Counted from the first letter of the stretch, positions 34,867 to 44,537 are shown. The stretch is 64,000 nt of DNA from a bacterium 1XD21-70 (GCA_003669055.1 RAYB01000015.1:57732-121731); one strand, 5' to 3'. The notes: generated from the letters alone by a model not told the origin. Translations and numbers: made by a program.

Positions 34867-34962
34867 CAAGGCTACTATACTGGCTGTTCGATAATAAAAA
34901 GAACAACCCCATAACAAAACAGCACAATCTCAAACAACAAACACAGCAAAGCCATACACCAG

Positions 34963-35222
34963 CCCAGGAGTCCGGCAAGTGCGGCGGGCCTGGGAGATGC
35001 AGGGATTCGGCCTGCTTTGCATTTGCAGGGATTTTAGGAATTCTTAAGCATTCGGGTTTTGCGTTGAAATGAAAATGCATACTGTCTGAGCGCAGCGAGT
35101 TTATGCATTTTCATTTCGCCCTTAGCAAAATCCGGATGTTTTAGAAGTCCTTAAATCCCGAAACGCAAAGCAGGCCGAACCCCTGCGTCTCCCAGGCCCG
35201 CCGCACTTGCCGGGCTCCTGGG
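34963..35222. repeat. Giant palindrome H2 (about 260 bases), inverted relative to H1
   Basis: Outer arms of 58 bases (CCCAGGAGTCCGGCAAGTGC / GCACTTGCCGGGCTCCTGGG ends) pair with about three mismatches but are unrelated to those of H1. The core (about 35021-35164) matches the H1 core on the opposite strand. It ends 17 bases before the uridine phosphorylase stop, so it may act as a transcript end for that gene. Confidence 0.85.
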
Positions 35223-35238
35223 CGTACCCCCCCCTCTG

Positions 35239-36009
35239 TTACCGATCCCTGCCAATCAACTCTTTGATCCCTTCCACCGCAATCCGTATAGGAAGTTCCG
35301 TATCATAAACCTGGCGGTCTTCAAACCCCTGCTCCCGCCGGGTCTGGTTGGCTATCACCAAGAATACTGCCCCTGCCCGAACCCGCCGGGCTGCCGCCAC
35401 GATAAAGAGTGATGCGGATTCCATCTCAGAGCATTTTGTCCCCAGCCTGCACCAGGCTTCCCACTCTTCCTTGAGCATCCCGCCCACCGGCATGCTGGCC
35501 GGGTCATGCTGGCCATAAAAATTGTCTTTGCTGTGCACCACCCCCAGATGATGGGGGATCTGCAGGCGCTCCGCCCCTTTGCGCAGTGCGTCTGTCACGT
35601 AGAAATCTGCTACTGCCGGAAATGCATATGGTGCGTATTCCCGGGTAGTCCCTTCTGCGCGGACTGCCCCTGTGGCGATCACGCAGTGCCCCCCTTCCAC
35701 CTCTGTCTGCATCCCCCCGGAAGTCCCCACCCGGATGAATGTATCTGCTCCGCAGTGAATCAGTTCCTCAACTGCAATTGCCGTGGAGGGGCCGCCGATC
35801 CCTGTGGAGGTGACGCTGACTGCCACTCCGTCCAATTCCCCTGTGTAAGTAATATATTCCCGGTTTTGCGATACCTTCCTGGCATTTTCCAGATGTGCCG
35901 CTATCTTTTCGCAGCGCCCCGGATCCCCGGGCAATATCACATAACGGCCGATCTCTCCGGGCTTCGTGCCTATATGGAACTCCCGCTCCTTCGCATATAC
36001 AAGTTTCAT
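35239..36009 (-). CDS. udp: Uridine phosphorylase
   Basis: 256 residues from the ATG at 36009 (AAGGA eight bases upstream). Nucleoside phosphorylase family: YVILPGDPGRCEKIAAHL (phosphate site), VTSTGIGGPSTAIAVEELI, IRVGTSGGMQ, EMESASLFIVAA (ribose-binding Glu) and a C-terminal helix. It splits uridine with phosphate into uracil and ribose-1-phosphate. It lies downstream of the BMP nucleoside importer operon, supporting a nucleoside salvage unit. Confidence 0.9.
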   Translation of the reverse strand: MKLVYAKEREFHIGTKPGEIGRYVILPGDPGRCEKIAAHLENARKVSQNREYITYTGELDGVAVSVTSTGIGGPSTAIAVEELIHCGADTFIRVGTSGGMQTEVEGGHCVIATGAVRAEGTTREYAPYAFPAVADFYVTDALRKGAERLQIPHHLGVVHSKDNFYGQHDPASMPVGGMLKEEWEAWCRLGTKCSEMESASLFIVAAARRVRAGAVFLVIANQTRREQGFEDRQVYDTELPIRIAVEGIKELIGRDR

Positions 36010-36061
36010 ATATTTGTCCTTCCCCATATCATTTAAGAATTTACTCCAGTACCCCCCTACT

Positions 36062-36251
36062 CTAGTGTCTTGACCACATTATATCTGGCGAAACTCCGCA
36101 GGACAGCGTGCCCCGCTTTACCGGGCATATTTGTTCATCTGCAAGGCGGATTTTCGACGGCGTAGCGGTGGCTACGGCTAGAAAATCCAACGCAGCAGGT
36201 GAGCAAATAGACAAGGAGGTTTGACTGAATATAATGCAGTCAAGACACTAG
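36062..36251. repeat. 190-base palindromic element overlapping a gene end
   Basis: Ends are inverted repeats CTAGTGTCTTGAC / GTCAAGACACTAG, extended by CATTATAT. Inner pairs include GGATTTTC/GAAAATCC and GCGTAGC/GCTACGGC near the centre. The right end supplies the last codons and TGA stop of the amidohydrolase gene. It has the look of a MITE or other dispersed palindrome and no coding capacity. Confidence 0.8.
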
Positions 36252-37127
36252 CCCCAGCAATCTCTTTGCATTATTGCACATCAGGTTTTCCATGATTTCC
36301 GGACGGAAGGGCTGGGAGCAGAACTGCTCGACTGCCTGTATCATGGAACGGATCGGATAGCCGCTGCCGAACAGGAAACGGTATTCCAGATAGCTGTTGG
36401 CCGCCTTCACAAACTCTTCCCCAAAAGGCATATCCGGCATGTAACCATAAAAATCCGGATAAAGATACAGATTCGGGCAAACCATTGCCGCCCCTAAGAT
36501 CCCCGCCACATAAGGCCAGCAGCCGTGGTCTACCGCTATGGTGAGTTCCGGGTAACGGTTTGCCACCCGCTGGATCCTCACCGGGTCTGTGTAACTCATG
36601 TCCGGCCCCACAAAAATGCTGGAGGTTAAGGATACCAGCATATTCTCTTCCAGGCAGGTTTCATAGACCACATGCAAACGTTCATCATCAAAATACATGG
36701 GATCCAGGCAATATCCCGGCTCTAAGCTGATCCCCTTAAATCCCCATGCCTTGCACCGGCGGATCTCCGCCTTGATCCGTTCCTGGCGCCCGGGCTCCTG
36801 GCAATCCAAGTCCAAGGCACCAAAACCAATAAAACGTCCGGGATATTGCTCCAACAGCCTTGCAATATCCTCATTGGGGACATACCCCTCTGTCTTTGTC
36901 TGCCTCCCATGGACAACACACAAATCAATCCCTGCCTCTGCCATCTCCTCAAAATAGAGCCCCATGTCACATTTTCGCGCCGATTCCATTTTCCCGCTGT
37001 TCTTGTTTAAGGCCGGCACCAGCATCGGGTTTTCAAAATCAAGGTCTGTTTTTCTCGGGAAAAGTGCTGTCCCGGATGCAAATGCGCCAAAAGGCGGCCT
37101 GCTTCGGAAATCAATGACCATTTTCAT
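36240..37127 (-). CDS. Amidohydrolase-2-like TIM-barrel protein
   Basis: 295 residues. It resembles amidohydrolase family 2: MVIDFRSRPPFG at the start, AEAGIDLCVVHGRQ, FIGFGALDL, GFKGISLEPGY, LTIAVDHGCWPYV and FLFGSGYPIRSM. Usual metal ligands are changed: the first HxH is DxR, and the final GSDxP Asp is Gly. It may therefore be a weak or non-classical hydrolase or lactonase. It overlaps the upstream permease by 17 bases and so belongs to the BMP importer operon. Its last codons come from a palindromic element. Confidence 0.75.
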   Translation of the reverse strand: MKMVIDFRSRPPFGAFASGTALFPRKTDLDFENPMLVPALNKNSGKMESARKCDMGLYFEEMAEAGIDLCVVHGRQTKTEGYVPNEDIARLLEQYPGRFIGFGALDLDCQEPGRQERIKAEIRRCKAWGFKGISLEPGYCLDPMYFDDERLHVVYETCLEENMLVSLTSSIFVGPDMSYTDPVRIQRVANRYPELTIAVDHGCWPYVAGILGAAMVCPNLYLYPDFYGYMPDMPFGEEFVKAANSYLEYRFLFGSGYPIRSMIQAVEQFCSQPFRPEIMENLMCNNAKRLLGLVS

Positions 37128-38064
37128 TTCTCCTTAAATTTTTTTCAATCCGGCGTTTCTCCTCATTCTGCTTCCTGGCCGAGTAAAACACCAGCCCCAC
37201 AATGGTTGCCAAATAAGGGATCGCCAGCAAAAGTTCGGACGGGACCGAGAAGGACTGCAAGACATTGGCCAGGGAATCCGCCAGCCCAAAAAACAGGGAT
37301 GCCGCCGCCGCTGCCACCGGGCGCCCGCCCCCCATGGACTCTGCAGCAATACCGATAAACCCGCGCCCCGCCACCATGTCCCGCACAAACCGCGAGGAAT
37401 AGGACATGGACATGAACATCCCGCCAAAGGATGCGCACAGGCCGCTTAAGCTAAGTGCAATCAGTTTGATCCGGTGAGGGCTCTCACCCACGGACTCTGC
37501 TGCCAGGGAATACTCCCCGACCGCCCGGATCCGAAGCCCTAAGGGCGTTTTATAGAGCAAAATATAAATAAAAACGATAAGGATCACCGCAAGGTATGTA
37601 AACAGGCTCTGCCCCGATACCACGGAGCCGATCAAGGGGATTTCCTTAATCAGCGGGATCTCAATATTCGGTACGGTCAGGCTTGGCAAAACCGAGGTTG
37701 ACCCCTTGTCCCCCGTAACCAAAAACATCACAAATACCGTAAACCCGTTTGCAAATTGGTTGATTGCAATACCTGTAAGCCAAATGTCCGTATCCATCAA
37801 AATATGGAAATACCCTAAAAACAGGCCAATCCCGATTCCGGCCACTGTACCGGCCGCCAAGCCCAGCCACACATTCTGTGTAAAGGCACTGACAATAACC
37901 CCTGTAAGCGCAGAACACAGCATGGTTCCCTCAATCGTGATATTCCGCACCCCGGCTTTTTTCGCAATCAGGCAGGACATAGAAGCAAACACAATAGGGG
38001 TAGTCAGGCGGAACACCCCGGCCAAAAACCGGGCCGTAAAAATCACACTCAGGATCTCATACAT
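37111..38064 (-). CDS. BMP-type ABC importer permease 2 (NupQ-like)
   Basis: 317 residues, about 9 membrane segments, in the BPD_transp_2 family. Conserved LGYFHILMDTDIWLTGIAIN and RAVGEYSLAAESVGES, then GGRPVAAAAASLFFG, match nucleoside/purine importer permeases. It pairs with the permease gene directly upstream (2 bases apart) to form the channel. Confidence 0.9.
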   Translation of the reverse strand: MYEILSVIFTARFLAGVFRLTTPIVFASMSCLIAKKAGVRNITIEGTMLCSALTGVIVSAFTQNVWLGLAAGTVAGIGIGLFLGYFHILMDTDIWLTGIAINQFANGFTVFVMFLVTGDKGSTSVLPSLTVPNIEIPLIKEIPLIGSVVSGQSLFTYLAVILIVFIYILLYKTPLGLRIRAVGEYSLAAESVGESPHRIKLIALSLSGLCASFGGMFMSMSYSSRFVRDMVAGRGFIGIAAESMGGGRPVAAAAASLFFGLADSLANVLQSFSVPSELLLAIPYLATIVGLVFYSARKQNEEKRRIEKNLRRNENGH

Positions 38065-38066
38065 AC

Positions 38067-39134
38067 CTACACCTCCGATGTGTTGCTTTTAACATGCCGT
38101 ACAATCAGTTTCTGATGGATCTTTGCCATAAACCCTCTTGAAGCAATCATCAAAATCAAAAGGGACTGGATAATAATAATCAGTTCGCTGGGAACGTCAC
38201 TGGTCCGGTTCATGATATCTGCCCCAGTGCGGATATAAGCAATGAACATAGCCGCAATCAGCACATTCCTTGCCTTAAACCCGGCTATGGTAGCAATCAG
38301 GATCCCGTCCCAGCCAAACCCGGGAAGGCCAAGCCACTGGAAGCGCTCATACCTGCCCAGCATTTCTGCCGCGCCCCCGATCCCGGAAAGGATGCCCCCG
38401 ACCAGGGCGCTCAGCATACAGACCTTCCCGATGGGGATGCCGCAATATTTTGCAAACTGCGAATTGGAACCGATCAGGCGCATCTGGTAGCCCAGCCTGG
38501 TCTTATCCATCAGCAAAACCGTGCCCACGATTGCCAATAACGCCAAGACCAGGGCAAAATTCACTTGGGTCTTGGGAATCAGCACCGGGAGGCCTGCGCC
38601 CTCCGGGATTGAATAAGATGCCGTCATCCCGATCTCCGGGTCACGGATAGAATAGTTCAGGATAAATATCCCTACATACAGCAAAACATAGTTCATCATC
38701 AGCGAATCCACAAACAAGTCCGCCCCGAACCGGAGTTTCAGATACATCGGGATCATGGCTATCAGGCCGCAGACAAGGGCTGCCGCAAAAAAAGCAAGCA
38801 CCTGGGTGCCAATGCCGCCCCTTCCTGTCTGAATCGCTACCCATGCCGCCACCAAGCCGCCGAAAAATGCTGTCCCTTCCCCGATTACGCTGCACTGGCC
38901 AATGGAAAATATCACACAGGCTCCCAGGGCGGTAAAACAAACCGGGATAAAAAACTCAATCATATTCCCAAACCGCCGGATCGAACTGAACGGCCCCAGC
39001 AAGAATGCCCGGATGGCAGTCAGTGGTTCATTGCTGATCAGAAAAATAAACACAAATGCGCAAACCATGGCGACCAGGATCGCAAGACTGGTCTTGATTA
39101 CCTGGAACACCTCATTTACCTGCCTGCTATTCAT
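38067..39134 (-). CDS. BMP-type ABC importer permease 1 (NupP-like)
   Basis: 355 residues, about 10 membrane segments. Characteristic sequence IFSIGQCSVIGEGTAFFGGL and IGSNSQFAKYCGIPIGKVCM, followed by GFGWDGILIATIAGFKARNV. It starts inside the end of the ATPase gene (8-base overlap) and is followed at once by the second permease. Confidence 0.9.
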   Translation of the reverse strand: MNSRQVNEVFQVIKTSLAILVAMVCAFVFIFLISNEPLTAIRAFLLGPFSSIRRFGNMIEFFIPVCFTALGACVIFSIGQCSVIGEGTAFFGGLVAAWVAIQTGRGGIGTQVLAFFAAALVCGLIAMIPMYLKLRFGADLFVDSLMMNYVLLYVGIFILNYSIRDPEIGMTASYSIPEGAGLPVLIPKTQVNFALVLALLAIVGTVLLMDKTRLGYQMRLIGSNSQFAKYCGIPIGKVCMLSALVGGILSGIGGAAEMLGRYERFQWLGLPGFGWDGILIATIAGFKARNVLIAAMFIAYIRTGADIMNRTSDVPSELIIIIQSLLILMIASRGFMAKIHQKLIVRHVKSNTSEV

Positions 39135-40683
39135 AGAACGCCTCCTTTATCTGCTCTTCACTCTGCCTGCAGACCCCCAGCATGTATTGCCCCAGTTCCA
39201 CCTCTGTCACCTGGGATGCATCCGGGAAATAGGCACAGATCTGCCCTTCATGCATCACCATCAATGCATCGGAAAGTTCCAGGATCTCATTTAAGTCAGC
39301 TGACACCAGCAGCACCGCCTTTCCCTCATCCCGCAGGGAAACCAGCTTTTGATGGATGAAAGATGCCGTCTTCACGTCAATCCCACGTGTGGGCTGGTCA
39401 GCTATGATCAGGTTCCGTTCCCCGGTCAGTTCCCTTGCCACCACTACCTTCTGCATATTCCCCCCGGAAAGCATTCCGATGGTAGTTCTTGCGGAGTCAC
39501 ATTTAACCTGGAATTCCCGGATCAGTTTTTCCGAATAACTCCGGATCCGCCGGGAAGAGAGGAATCCACCTCTCTGGAGTTCCTTTTTTTCGGTTGACAA
39601 GGCAATCAGGTTCTCCTCTATGGTGGAATTTGCCGCCGCCCCAAAACTCAGCCGGTCTTGGGGGATGTACCCGCTCCCCAGATTCCTGAACTGTTTTACC
39701 TCTGCCTTGCTGATGTCCTCTTCCAGAAGGGTGATCTTCCCCTGTTCATTGCGCCTGAGGCGGGTGATGATTTCAATCAGTTCCCTCTGCCCGTTGCCTT
39801 CCACCCCGGCGATCCCCAAAATCTCCCCCCTGCGCACATCAAAGGAGACACCTTTTAAGGTTAGCTGTTCCTGCCCAAACCCGTATTTCAGATCCCGCAC
39901 CTTCAGCACGGCCTCTTTGGGGCTGGCCTTCTTCTTATCGATCTTTATGACGTTGTCCCGCCCTACCATCAAGGCAGAGATCTCTTCAATGCTTGTATTC
40001 TCCACCTCGTATACGCCCATGCTGCGGCCGCTGCGCATAATGGTGATCCTGTCACAAAGTTCTTTGATTTCCCGGATTTTATGGGAAATAAAAATAATCG
40101 TATGGCCGTGGTTGCGCAGTTCCTTCAGCTGCCGGAACAGTTCCGTGGTTTCCTGCGGCGTCAGGACTGCCGTCGGCTCGTCCAGGATCAGAATTTCCGC
40201 TCCCCTGTATAAGGCCTTTAGGATCTCCACCCGCTGCTTCATCCCCACGGGCAGGGTACCGGTCACTGCCCTGGCATCCAGCTGCAGGTTATACTGCTCT
40301 GCTATCTTTTCCACCTCGTTGCATGCCGTTTCCATGTCCAAAAACATCCTGCTTTTGACTGGTTCCCGGCGCAAAACCATGTTCTCTGCCACGGTAAGGG
40401 AATCCACCAGCATAAAATGCTGGTGGACCATGCCGATCCCAAGTTTTAAAGCGTCAATGGGAGACTTAATCTGTACCTGTTTTCCATGAATATAGATCTC
40501 GCCTTCTTCCGGACGCTCTATCCCGAACAGCAGTTTCATCAAGGTGGATTTCCCGGCTCCGTTCTCGCCCATCAGGGCATGGATTTCCCCTTTCCTTACC
40601 GAGAAATCCACCTTGTCATTGGCCAGGACACCATTGCCGTATATCTTTGTTATCTGTTTCATTTCCAGAATAGTCTCATTCAT
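39127..40683 (-). CDS. BMP-type ABC importer ATPase (NupO-like)
   Basis: 518 residues with two ABC domains. The first has ALMGENGAGKSTLMKLLFG, the signature LPVGMKQRVEILKAL and ILILDEPTAVLT. The second is of the usual variant type: GIAGVEGNGQRELIEII, LSGGNMQKVVVAREL and DQPTRGIDVKTA. It powers nucleoside uptake. Located 23 bases after the binding-protein gene. Confidence 0.93.
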   Translation of the reverse strand: MNETILEMKQITKIYGNGVLANDKVDFSVRKGEIHALMGENGAGKSTLMKLLFGIERPEEGEIYIHGKQVQIKSPIDALKLGIGMVHQHFMLVDSLTVAENMVLRREPVKSRMFLDMETACNEVEKIAEQYNLQLDARAVTGTLPVGMKQRVEILKALYRGAEILILDEPTAVLTPQETTELFRQLKELRNHGHTIIFISHKIREIKELCDRITIMRSGRSMGVYEVENTSIEEISALMVGRDNVIKIDKKKASPKEAVLKVRDLKYGFGQEQLTLKGVSFDVRRGEILGIAGVEGNGQRELIEIITRLRRNEQGKITLLEEDISKAEVKQFRNLGSGYIPQDRLSFGAAANSTIEENLIALSTEKKELQRGGFLSSRRIRSYSEKLIREFQVKCDSARTTIGMLSGGNMQKVVVARELTGERNLIIADQPTRGIDVKTASFIHQKLVSLRDEGKAVLLVSADLNEILELSDALMVMHEGQICAYFPDASQVTEVELGQYMLGVCRQSEEQIKEAFYE

Positions 40684-40706
40684 AGATCGCTTTCATCCCT
40701 TTTTAT

Positions 40707-41903
40707 TCAGTGGTTATCGCCAATAAACTCATTCAGCTGGTTTTGGTCCATACCAAAAGCAGAAGGCACTTCTACCGTCCCGTCCACGATCTGGCTGTAG
40801 GCTTCCTTTATCTGTTTTTTCACATCCTCCGGAACCAGTTTCTCATAATAGCTATTCTCCACAAGCCCTACGCAGTCTTCCTTTAAGCCCACTGCCTCAT
40901 GGATGCCGAAAATGTTTTCACCGGCCATGATCCTCTGGAAAGAATTTTCCACAAAGGTATCCACCCTTTTAATAACGGAGGTTGGCATATAGTTGTTCAT
41001 TTCCGGGTTGTTGCTTTCATACTGGAGAGTTCTGTCCACATCACATCCCAGATACATTTTCTGTTGTTCAAAGCCTGCCTCATAAATCCCTGCATATGCC
41101 TGCCCGGCAGCCGGGAAAATCAAGGAAGCCCCCTGCTGGTACTGGATATCTGCCAGTTCCTTTGCTTTTGCCAGGTCATTCCAGGATCCGATAAAAGAGT
41201 TGTACACCACCGCATCTTCCTTTACGCTTCTGGCACCGGCAATATAGCCAACCAAAAAGTCATTGATCGTCGGGATTTCCTGGCCCCCGATAAAGCCGAC
41301 CTTGCCCGTATCACTCATCCCCATGGCAAGGATTCCTGCCAGGTAGGAGGATTCATTTTGTTTGAACAGTGCAGAATATACATTGGCCAGTTCCCCCTCC
41401 TGGCTGCGCGTTATCTCCGCATCATACACAATGAATTTCACCTCCGGGTATTCCTTTGCTGCCTCCTGCACCGGCTCCACCATCTGTGCGGACCCGCAGA
41501 CCACATATTCCCATCCGTCCTCACAGGCATCCAGGGTGGTTGGCAGATATTTGGCCACATCGGCAGAAGAATTCCCCATCTCTACAATTTTGATTTCTGC
41601 CCCGTACTCATCACGCATCTTTTCCACTGCTTTGGCTGCCATGTCATGGTTGCCGCCATCCCCCCTGGTATTGCTGATCAGATGGATGATCCGAACCCCT
41701 TCCAGGGATACGCCGCCGACTTCTTCCTGCCCTTGGGCTGCCGTCTCCCCGTTGCCTGCGCTGCCGCTTTCTGCCTTGGCTGCTGTCTCCTGCTGCCCTT
41801 CCTGCTTTGTTTCCTGTTTCGGTGTCCCTGAGCATCCGCCCAGAAGAGTTCCTGCCATCGCCATTCCCATCACCAATGCTGCAAATTTCCTGAATTTTCT
41901 CAT
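40707..41903 (-). CDS. BMP-family nucleoside-binding lipoprotein
   Basis: 398 residues from the ATG at 41903. Lipoprotein signal VMGMAMAGTLLGGCSG, a Glu/Gln/Ala linker, then a BMP (Bmp/PnrA) domain: IIHLISNTRGDGGNHDMAAK, SYLAGILAMGMSDTGKVGFIGG, FLVGYIAGARSV and LIFPAAGQAYAGIYEAG. It captures purine or other nucleosides for the permeases downstream. It follows the Crp/Fnr gene by ten bases. Confidence 0.9.
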   Translation of the reverse strand: MRKFRKFAALVMGMAMAGTLLGGCSGTPKQETKQEGQQETAAKAESGSAGNGETAAQGQEEVGGVSLEGVRIIHLISNTRGDGGNHDMAAKAVEKMRDEYGAEIKIVEMGNSSADVAKYLPTTLDACEDGWEYVVCGSAQMVEPVQEAAKEYPEVKFIVYDAEITRSQEGELANVYSALFKQNESSYLAGILAMGMSDTGKVGFIGGQEIPTINDFLVGYIAGARSVKEDAVVYNSFIGSWNDLAKAKELADIQYQQGASLIFPAAGQAYAGIYEAGFEQQKMYLGCDVDRTLQYESNNPEMNNYMPTSVIKRVDTFVENSFQRIMAGENIFGIHEAVGLKEDCVGLVENSYYEKLVPEDVKKQIKEAYSQIVDGTVEVPSAFGMDQNQLNEFIGDNH

Positions 41904-41913
41904 GTTCTTCCTC

Positions 41914-42654
41914 CTACAATAGCCGGTTCCATGTTCCCGACCCCTGCCAATAAGCATTCGTCTCACATTCCAGCCGTGTTTGCTGTTCCTGATTTACAAA
42001 AATACGCATTCCCTGGCAGCGCAGATATCCCTCTGCCGTCAATTCCTTCATTACCCGGTTCACCGTCCGTGTGGAAAGCCCGGTATTATCCGCAATGCTT
42101 TGCCGGCTTAGGCGCAGCATCCCTGGCTTGCCGTTCAATTCCAGAGTCATGGAAAGAAATACCATCACCCTCTGCCTTCCCTCCAGAAACAAAAACGCCC
42201 GTGCCAGCTTCGCTTGTGTAAGCAGGTAGGTTCCCATGGTTTTTGCTTCCAGCCTCAGTGCCTTCTCGTCATGGCTCATCCATCCCTCAAAACTGTCCCT
42301 GGAAATAACCAAAAAGCAGCTGTCCGCCACTGTTGTCAACGTGGTCTTAAACTGATCCATCCCCAGCAAGACCTCCATTGCGCCAAATGTCTTAACCGGT
42401 TTGAACCACATATACTCAAAACTAACCCCGTCCAGATATTGGTCAGTGGCTTTCACCCTCCCTCTTACCAGGATAAATATCTTTTGTATCACCTCCTCCT
42501 CATAGATAAAGGTCGTCTGGCTTTTCATGCTGACGATCTCAAACTTCTCCAAAATGCTGATGGGAGCATTTGCCAGGTATTCATTCAGATAATCCTGTGC
42601 CCCCTGATCCAACGATGCGATCAGGCTTAATACCTCGTCTGTCCGTTTATTCAT
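41914..42654 (-). CDS. Crp/Fnr-family regulator at the head of the importer operon
   Basis: About 246 residues from the ATG at 42654; a GTG at 42732 is possible. The N-terminal cyclic-nucleotide-type beta roll (TTFIYEEEVIQKIFILVRGR) lacks the Cys cluster of Fnr. The C-terminal winged helix is RLSRQSIADNTGLSTRTVNR. It probably controls its own operon in response to a nucleoside or redox cue. The ligand is unknown. Confidence 0.85.
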   Translation of the reverse strand: MNKRTDEVLSLIASLDQGAQDYLNEYLANAPISILEKFEIVSMKSQTTFIYEEEVIQKIFILVRGRVKATDQYLDGVSFEYMWFKPVKTFGAMEVLLGMDQFKTTLTTVADSCFLVISRDSFEGWMSHDEKALRLEAKTMGTYLLTQAKLARAFLFLEGRQRVMVFLSMTLELNGKPGMLRLSRQSIADNTGLSTRTVNRVMKELTAEGYLRCQGMRIFVNQEQQTRLECETNAYWQGSGTWNRLL

Positions 42655-42732
42655 CCTCTTGCCATCCCTTTCGCAGCTGTCCCCATGTCTGTTACCATAA
42701 TACCGGATATTTGACTCCTCCTTCAATGACAC

Positions 42733-43037
42733 ATGTCCTATTTTTTGTGAATTTATATAATTATTCTTTGGTTTTTTTCGCTTTTTTATGTCATTTATCC
42801 ATTATTTCTTTTGTTTTCTCCGAAACCTGCCTGTCACCCTGCCTTTTTTGTCATTACCCACAGCAAAAAGCCCCCTCTGGGGCGGTATGTGGCATCCATC
42901 CACTTATCCGCCTCAGAGAGGGCTCTGGCCTGTTATCTTTTTATCCGTGAATCCTCAGATTTTTTTCGTTTCTTGCTTCCTGCCCTTCCTTTTATTTTAA
43001 GGTTTTAACCCTGGCAGTCCGCAGTTTGCATTAAGGG
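42733..43037. other. Intergenic region between two importer operons
   Basis: AT-rich leader for the Crp/Fnr gene, with TATATAAAT as a possible -10 and GGACATGTGTC near a start codon as a possible operator half. The distal part holds the terminator at 42864-42924. No small gene is supported. Confidence 0.5.
42864..42924 (-). terminator. Terminator of the DUF3798 importer operon
   Basis: Minus strand: AGCCCTCTCTGAGGCGGATA pairs imperfectly with TACCGCCCCAGAGGGGGCT, followed by TTTTTGC. About 115 bases past the last permease gene. Confidence 0.75.
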
Positions 43038-44537
43038 TCAAACCGTCCTTTCTGCCTTCCCGGCTTTGCCTTTCCGCCCGGCTCCCTGCCTTCCGGACAC
43101 CTTGCCTCCCGGCGCCTTCTTCCATGCATGCATCGCCAATGCCAGTGCGATGACGCCATAGGATACAAACACCCGGAAATACTCGCCGATAACCGGATCG
43201 CCGAACAGTTCCTTACCGGCAAGAGGAGAGACAATAAACAGTGTGTGGAACAGCACAATGCCCACAAGCGCCTGCTTATTCGTCGCCTTCTGCACGGACG
43301 CCCCGCCTACCAGCAGTGCCGCAATCGCGAACTGCCCGACCTGGGTATGGGCGCCATAAGTCGAGATCGTCCCCACATTCTGCAGGAAAATCAGCTGTCC
43401 CCAGCTGGCCAGCACCGTGGAAAAGATCATGGCGATAATACGTGTCTTGTCCACATCAATGCCTGCCGCGTTGGCCACGGTACGGCTTTGGCCAACTGTC
43501 CTCATATTCTGCCCCAGGCGCGTCTTCATCAGGATATTATTAAACACACACAACGCCCCAATGCAAAGGTACGTCATCACCGGAAGCTTAACAACAATCA
43601 GTATATTATAGATTGCCGGCACATAGGTCAGGGCATAAACCACTGCCGCCAGGATCACATTGACACCGGCCTTCACCGGCACAAATGCCCCTGAACCTGC
43701 CTCCTCGTTGCCCTTCCCCGTCTGTATCTTCCATTTCACAAAACCGTACAGCTGCCAGAGCACGGTAGCCAGGCATCCCAGTTCCACTGCCGATAACAGC
43801 AGCAGGCGGTCAGCCGCCAAGAACCGCTCCACCGGCCCGATAAAGGTCAGGCCATAGGCCGCAGCTGCCGCCACAGCCTTGATCCCTGTAGACTTCCAAT
43901 CCACCGGCTGCTTCTTCACCAGCTTAAACGCCGCCGAGCAGGCCAGGATAATCATCACCAGGTAAAAGCCCAGTTCCACAATTGTCAGCATCGGCACCGT
44001 ATCCAGTGCATATTTTACGGTATCCTTCAAGTCAATGGTATTCTTAACACCGATTCCTGTAGGGATCATCAGGGTGGAATTGTTCATCTTGATCACGCCG
44101 CCAAAGATAAACAAAAACACCAGCTGGTAAATACCATCCGCAAAATACCCTAAAACCAGCCCGCCGATCATCTCATTCCCCTTCATGTAGTTAAAGAGTT
44201 TCCCCACCAAAAACCCGAAAAACACTGCAAACGGGGTTGCCAGCACCACGGTAAACAAGAATCCGGAAATGCCGGTAAAGCCCCAGTAGGTGGTCAAAAA
44301 GATCGCCAGCTGCGCCGCCATGGCACCGATTACGATACCGAAATTCAGCCCCATACCGGCGATAACCGGGATGATCAGCGACAAAACGATAAAAGAGTTC
44401 CTTGCAATACGGGTAAACAGCTCCGAGACCACAAAGGTCAGCGGCTGCTTAGAAAAATATGTCGCCAGCACACAAAGGATCATGAACAGGATAACCACCA
44501 TGTTCTGAACCAAAAAATTTGATATTTTTTTAGTCAC
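43038..44537 (-). CDS. ABC importer permease B (DUF3798-associated)
   Basis: 499 residues, longer than usual permeases. BPD_transp_2-type core: LNFGIVIGAMAAQLAIFLTT near the start and RTVGQSRTVANAAGIDVDKT with GGASVQKATNKQALVG later. An insertion of about 110 residues in the middle (about 190-300) holds extra membrane segments. The tail is basic (KAPGGKVSGRQGAGRKGKAG). It begins inside the end of permease A (8-base overlap). Confidence 0.88.
   Translation of the reverse strand: MTKKISNFLVQNMVVILFMILCVLATYFSKQPLTFVVSELFTRIARNSFIVLSLIIPVIAGMGLNFGIVIGAMAAQLAIFLTTYWGFTGISGFLFTVVLATPFAVFFGFLVGKLFNYMKGNEMIGGLVLGYFADGIYQLVFLFIFGGVIKMNNSTLMIPTGIGVKNTIDLKDTVKYALDTVPMLTIVELGFYLVMIILACSAAFKLVKKQPVDWKSTGIKAVAAAAAYGLTFIGPVERFLAADRLLLLSAVELGCLATVLWQLYGFVKWKIQTGKGNEEAGSGAFVPVKAGVNVILAAVVYALTYVPAIYNILIVVKLPVMTYLCIGALCVFNNILMKTRLGQNMRTVGQSRTVANAAGIDVDKTRIIAMIFSTVLASWGQLIFLQNVGTISTYGAHTQVGQFAIAALLVGGASVQKATNKQALVGIVLFHTLFIVSPLAGKELFGDPVIGEYFRVFVSYGVIALALAMHAWKKAPGGKVSGRQGAGRKGKAGKAERTV

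Noticed and set aside
34707..35080. Overlapping open frames on both strands within the large palindromes
   Set aside because: They exist because the palindrome reads similarly on both strands; no ribosome sites and proteins mirror each other.
36062..36251. tRNA or riboswitch
   Set aside because: Symmetry of the full 190 bases and terminal inverted repeats fit a palindromic element; no cloverleaf or known aptamer seen.
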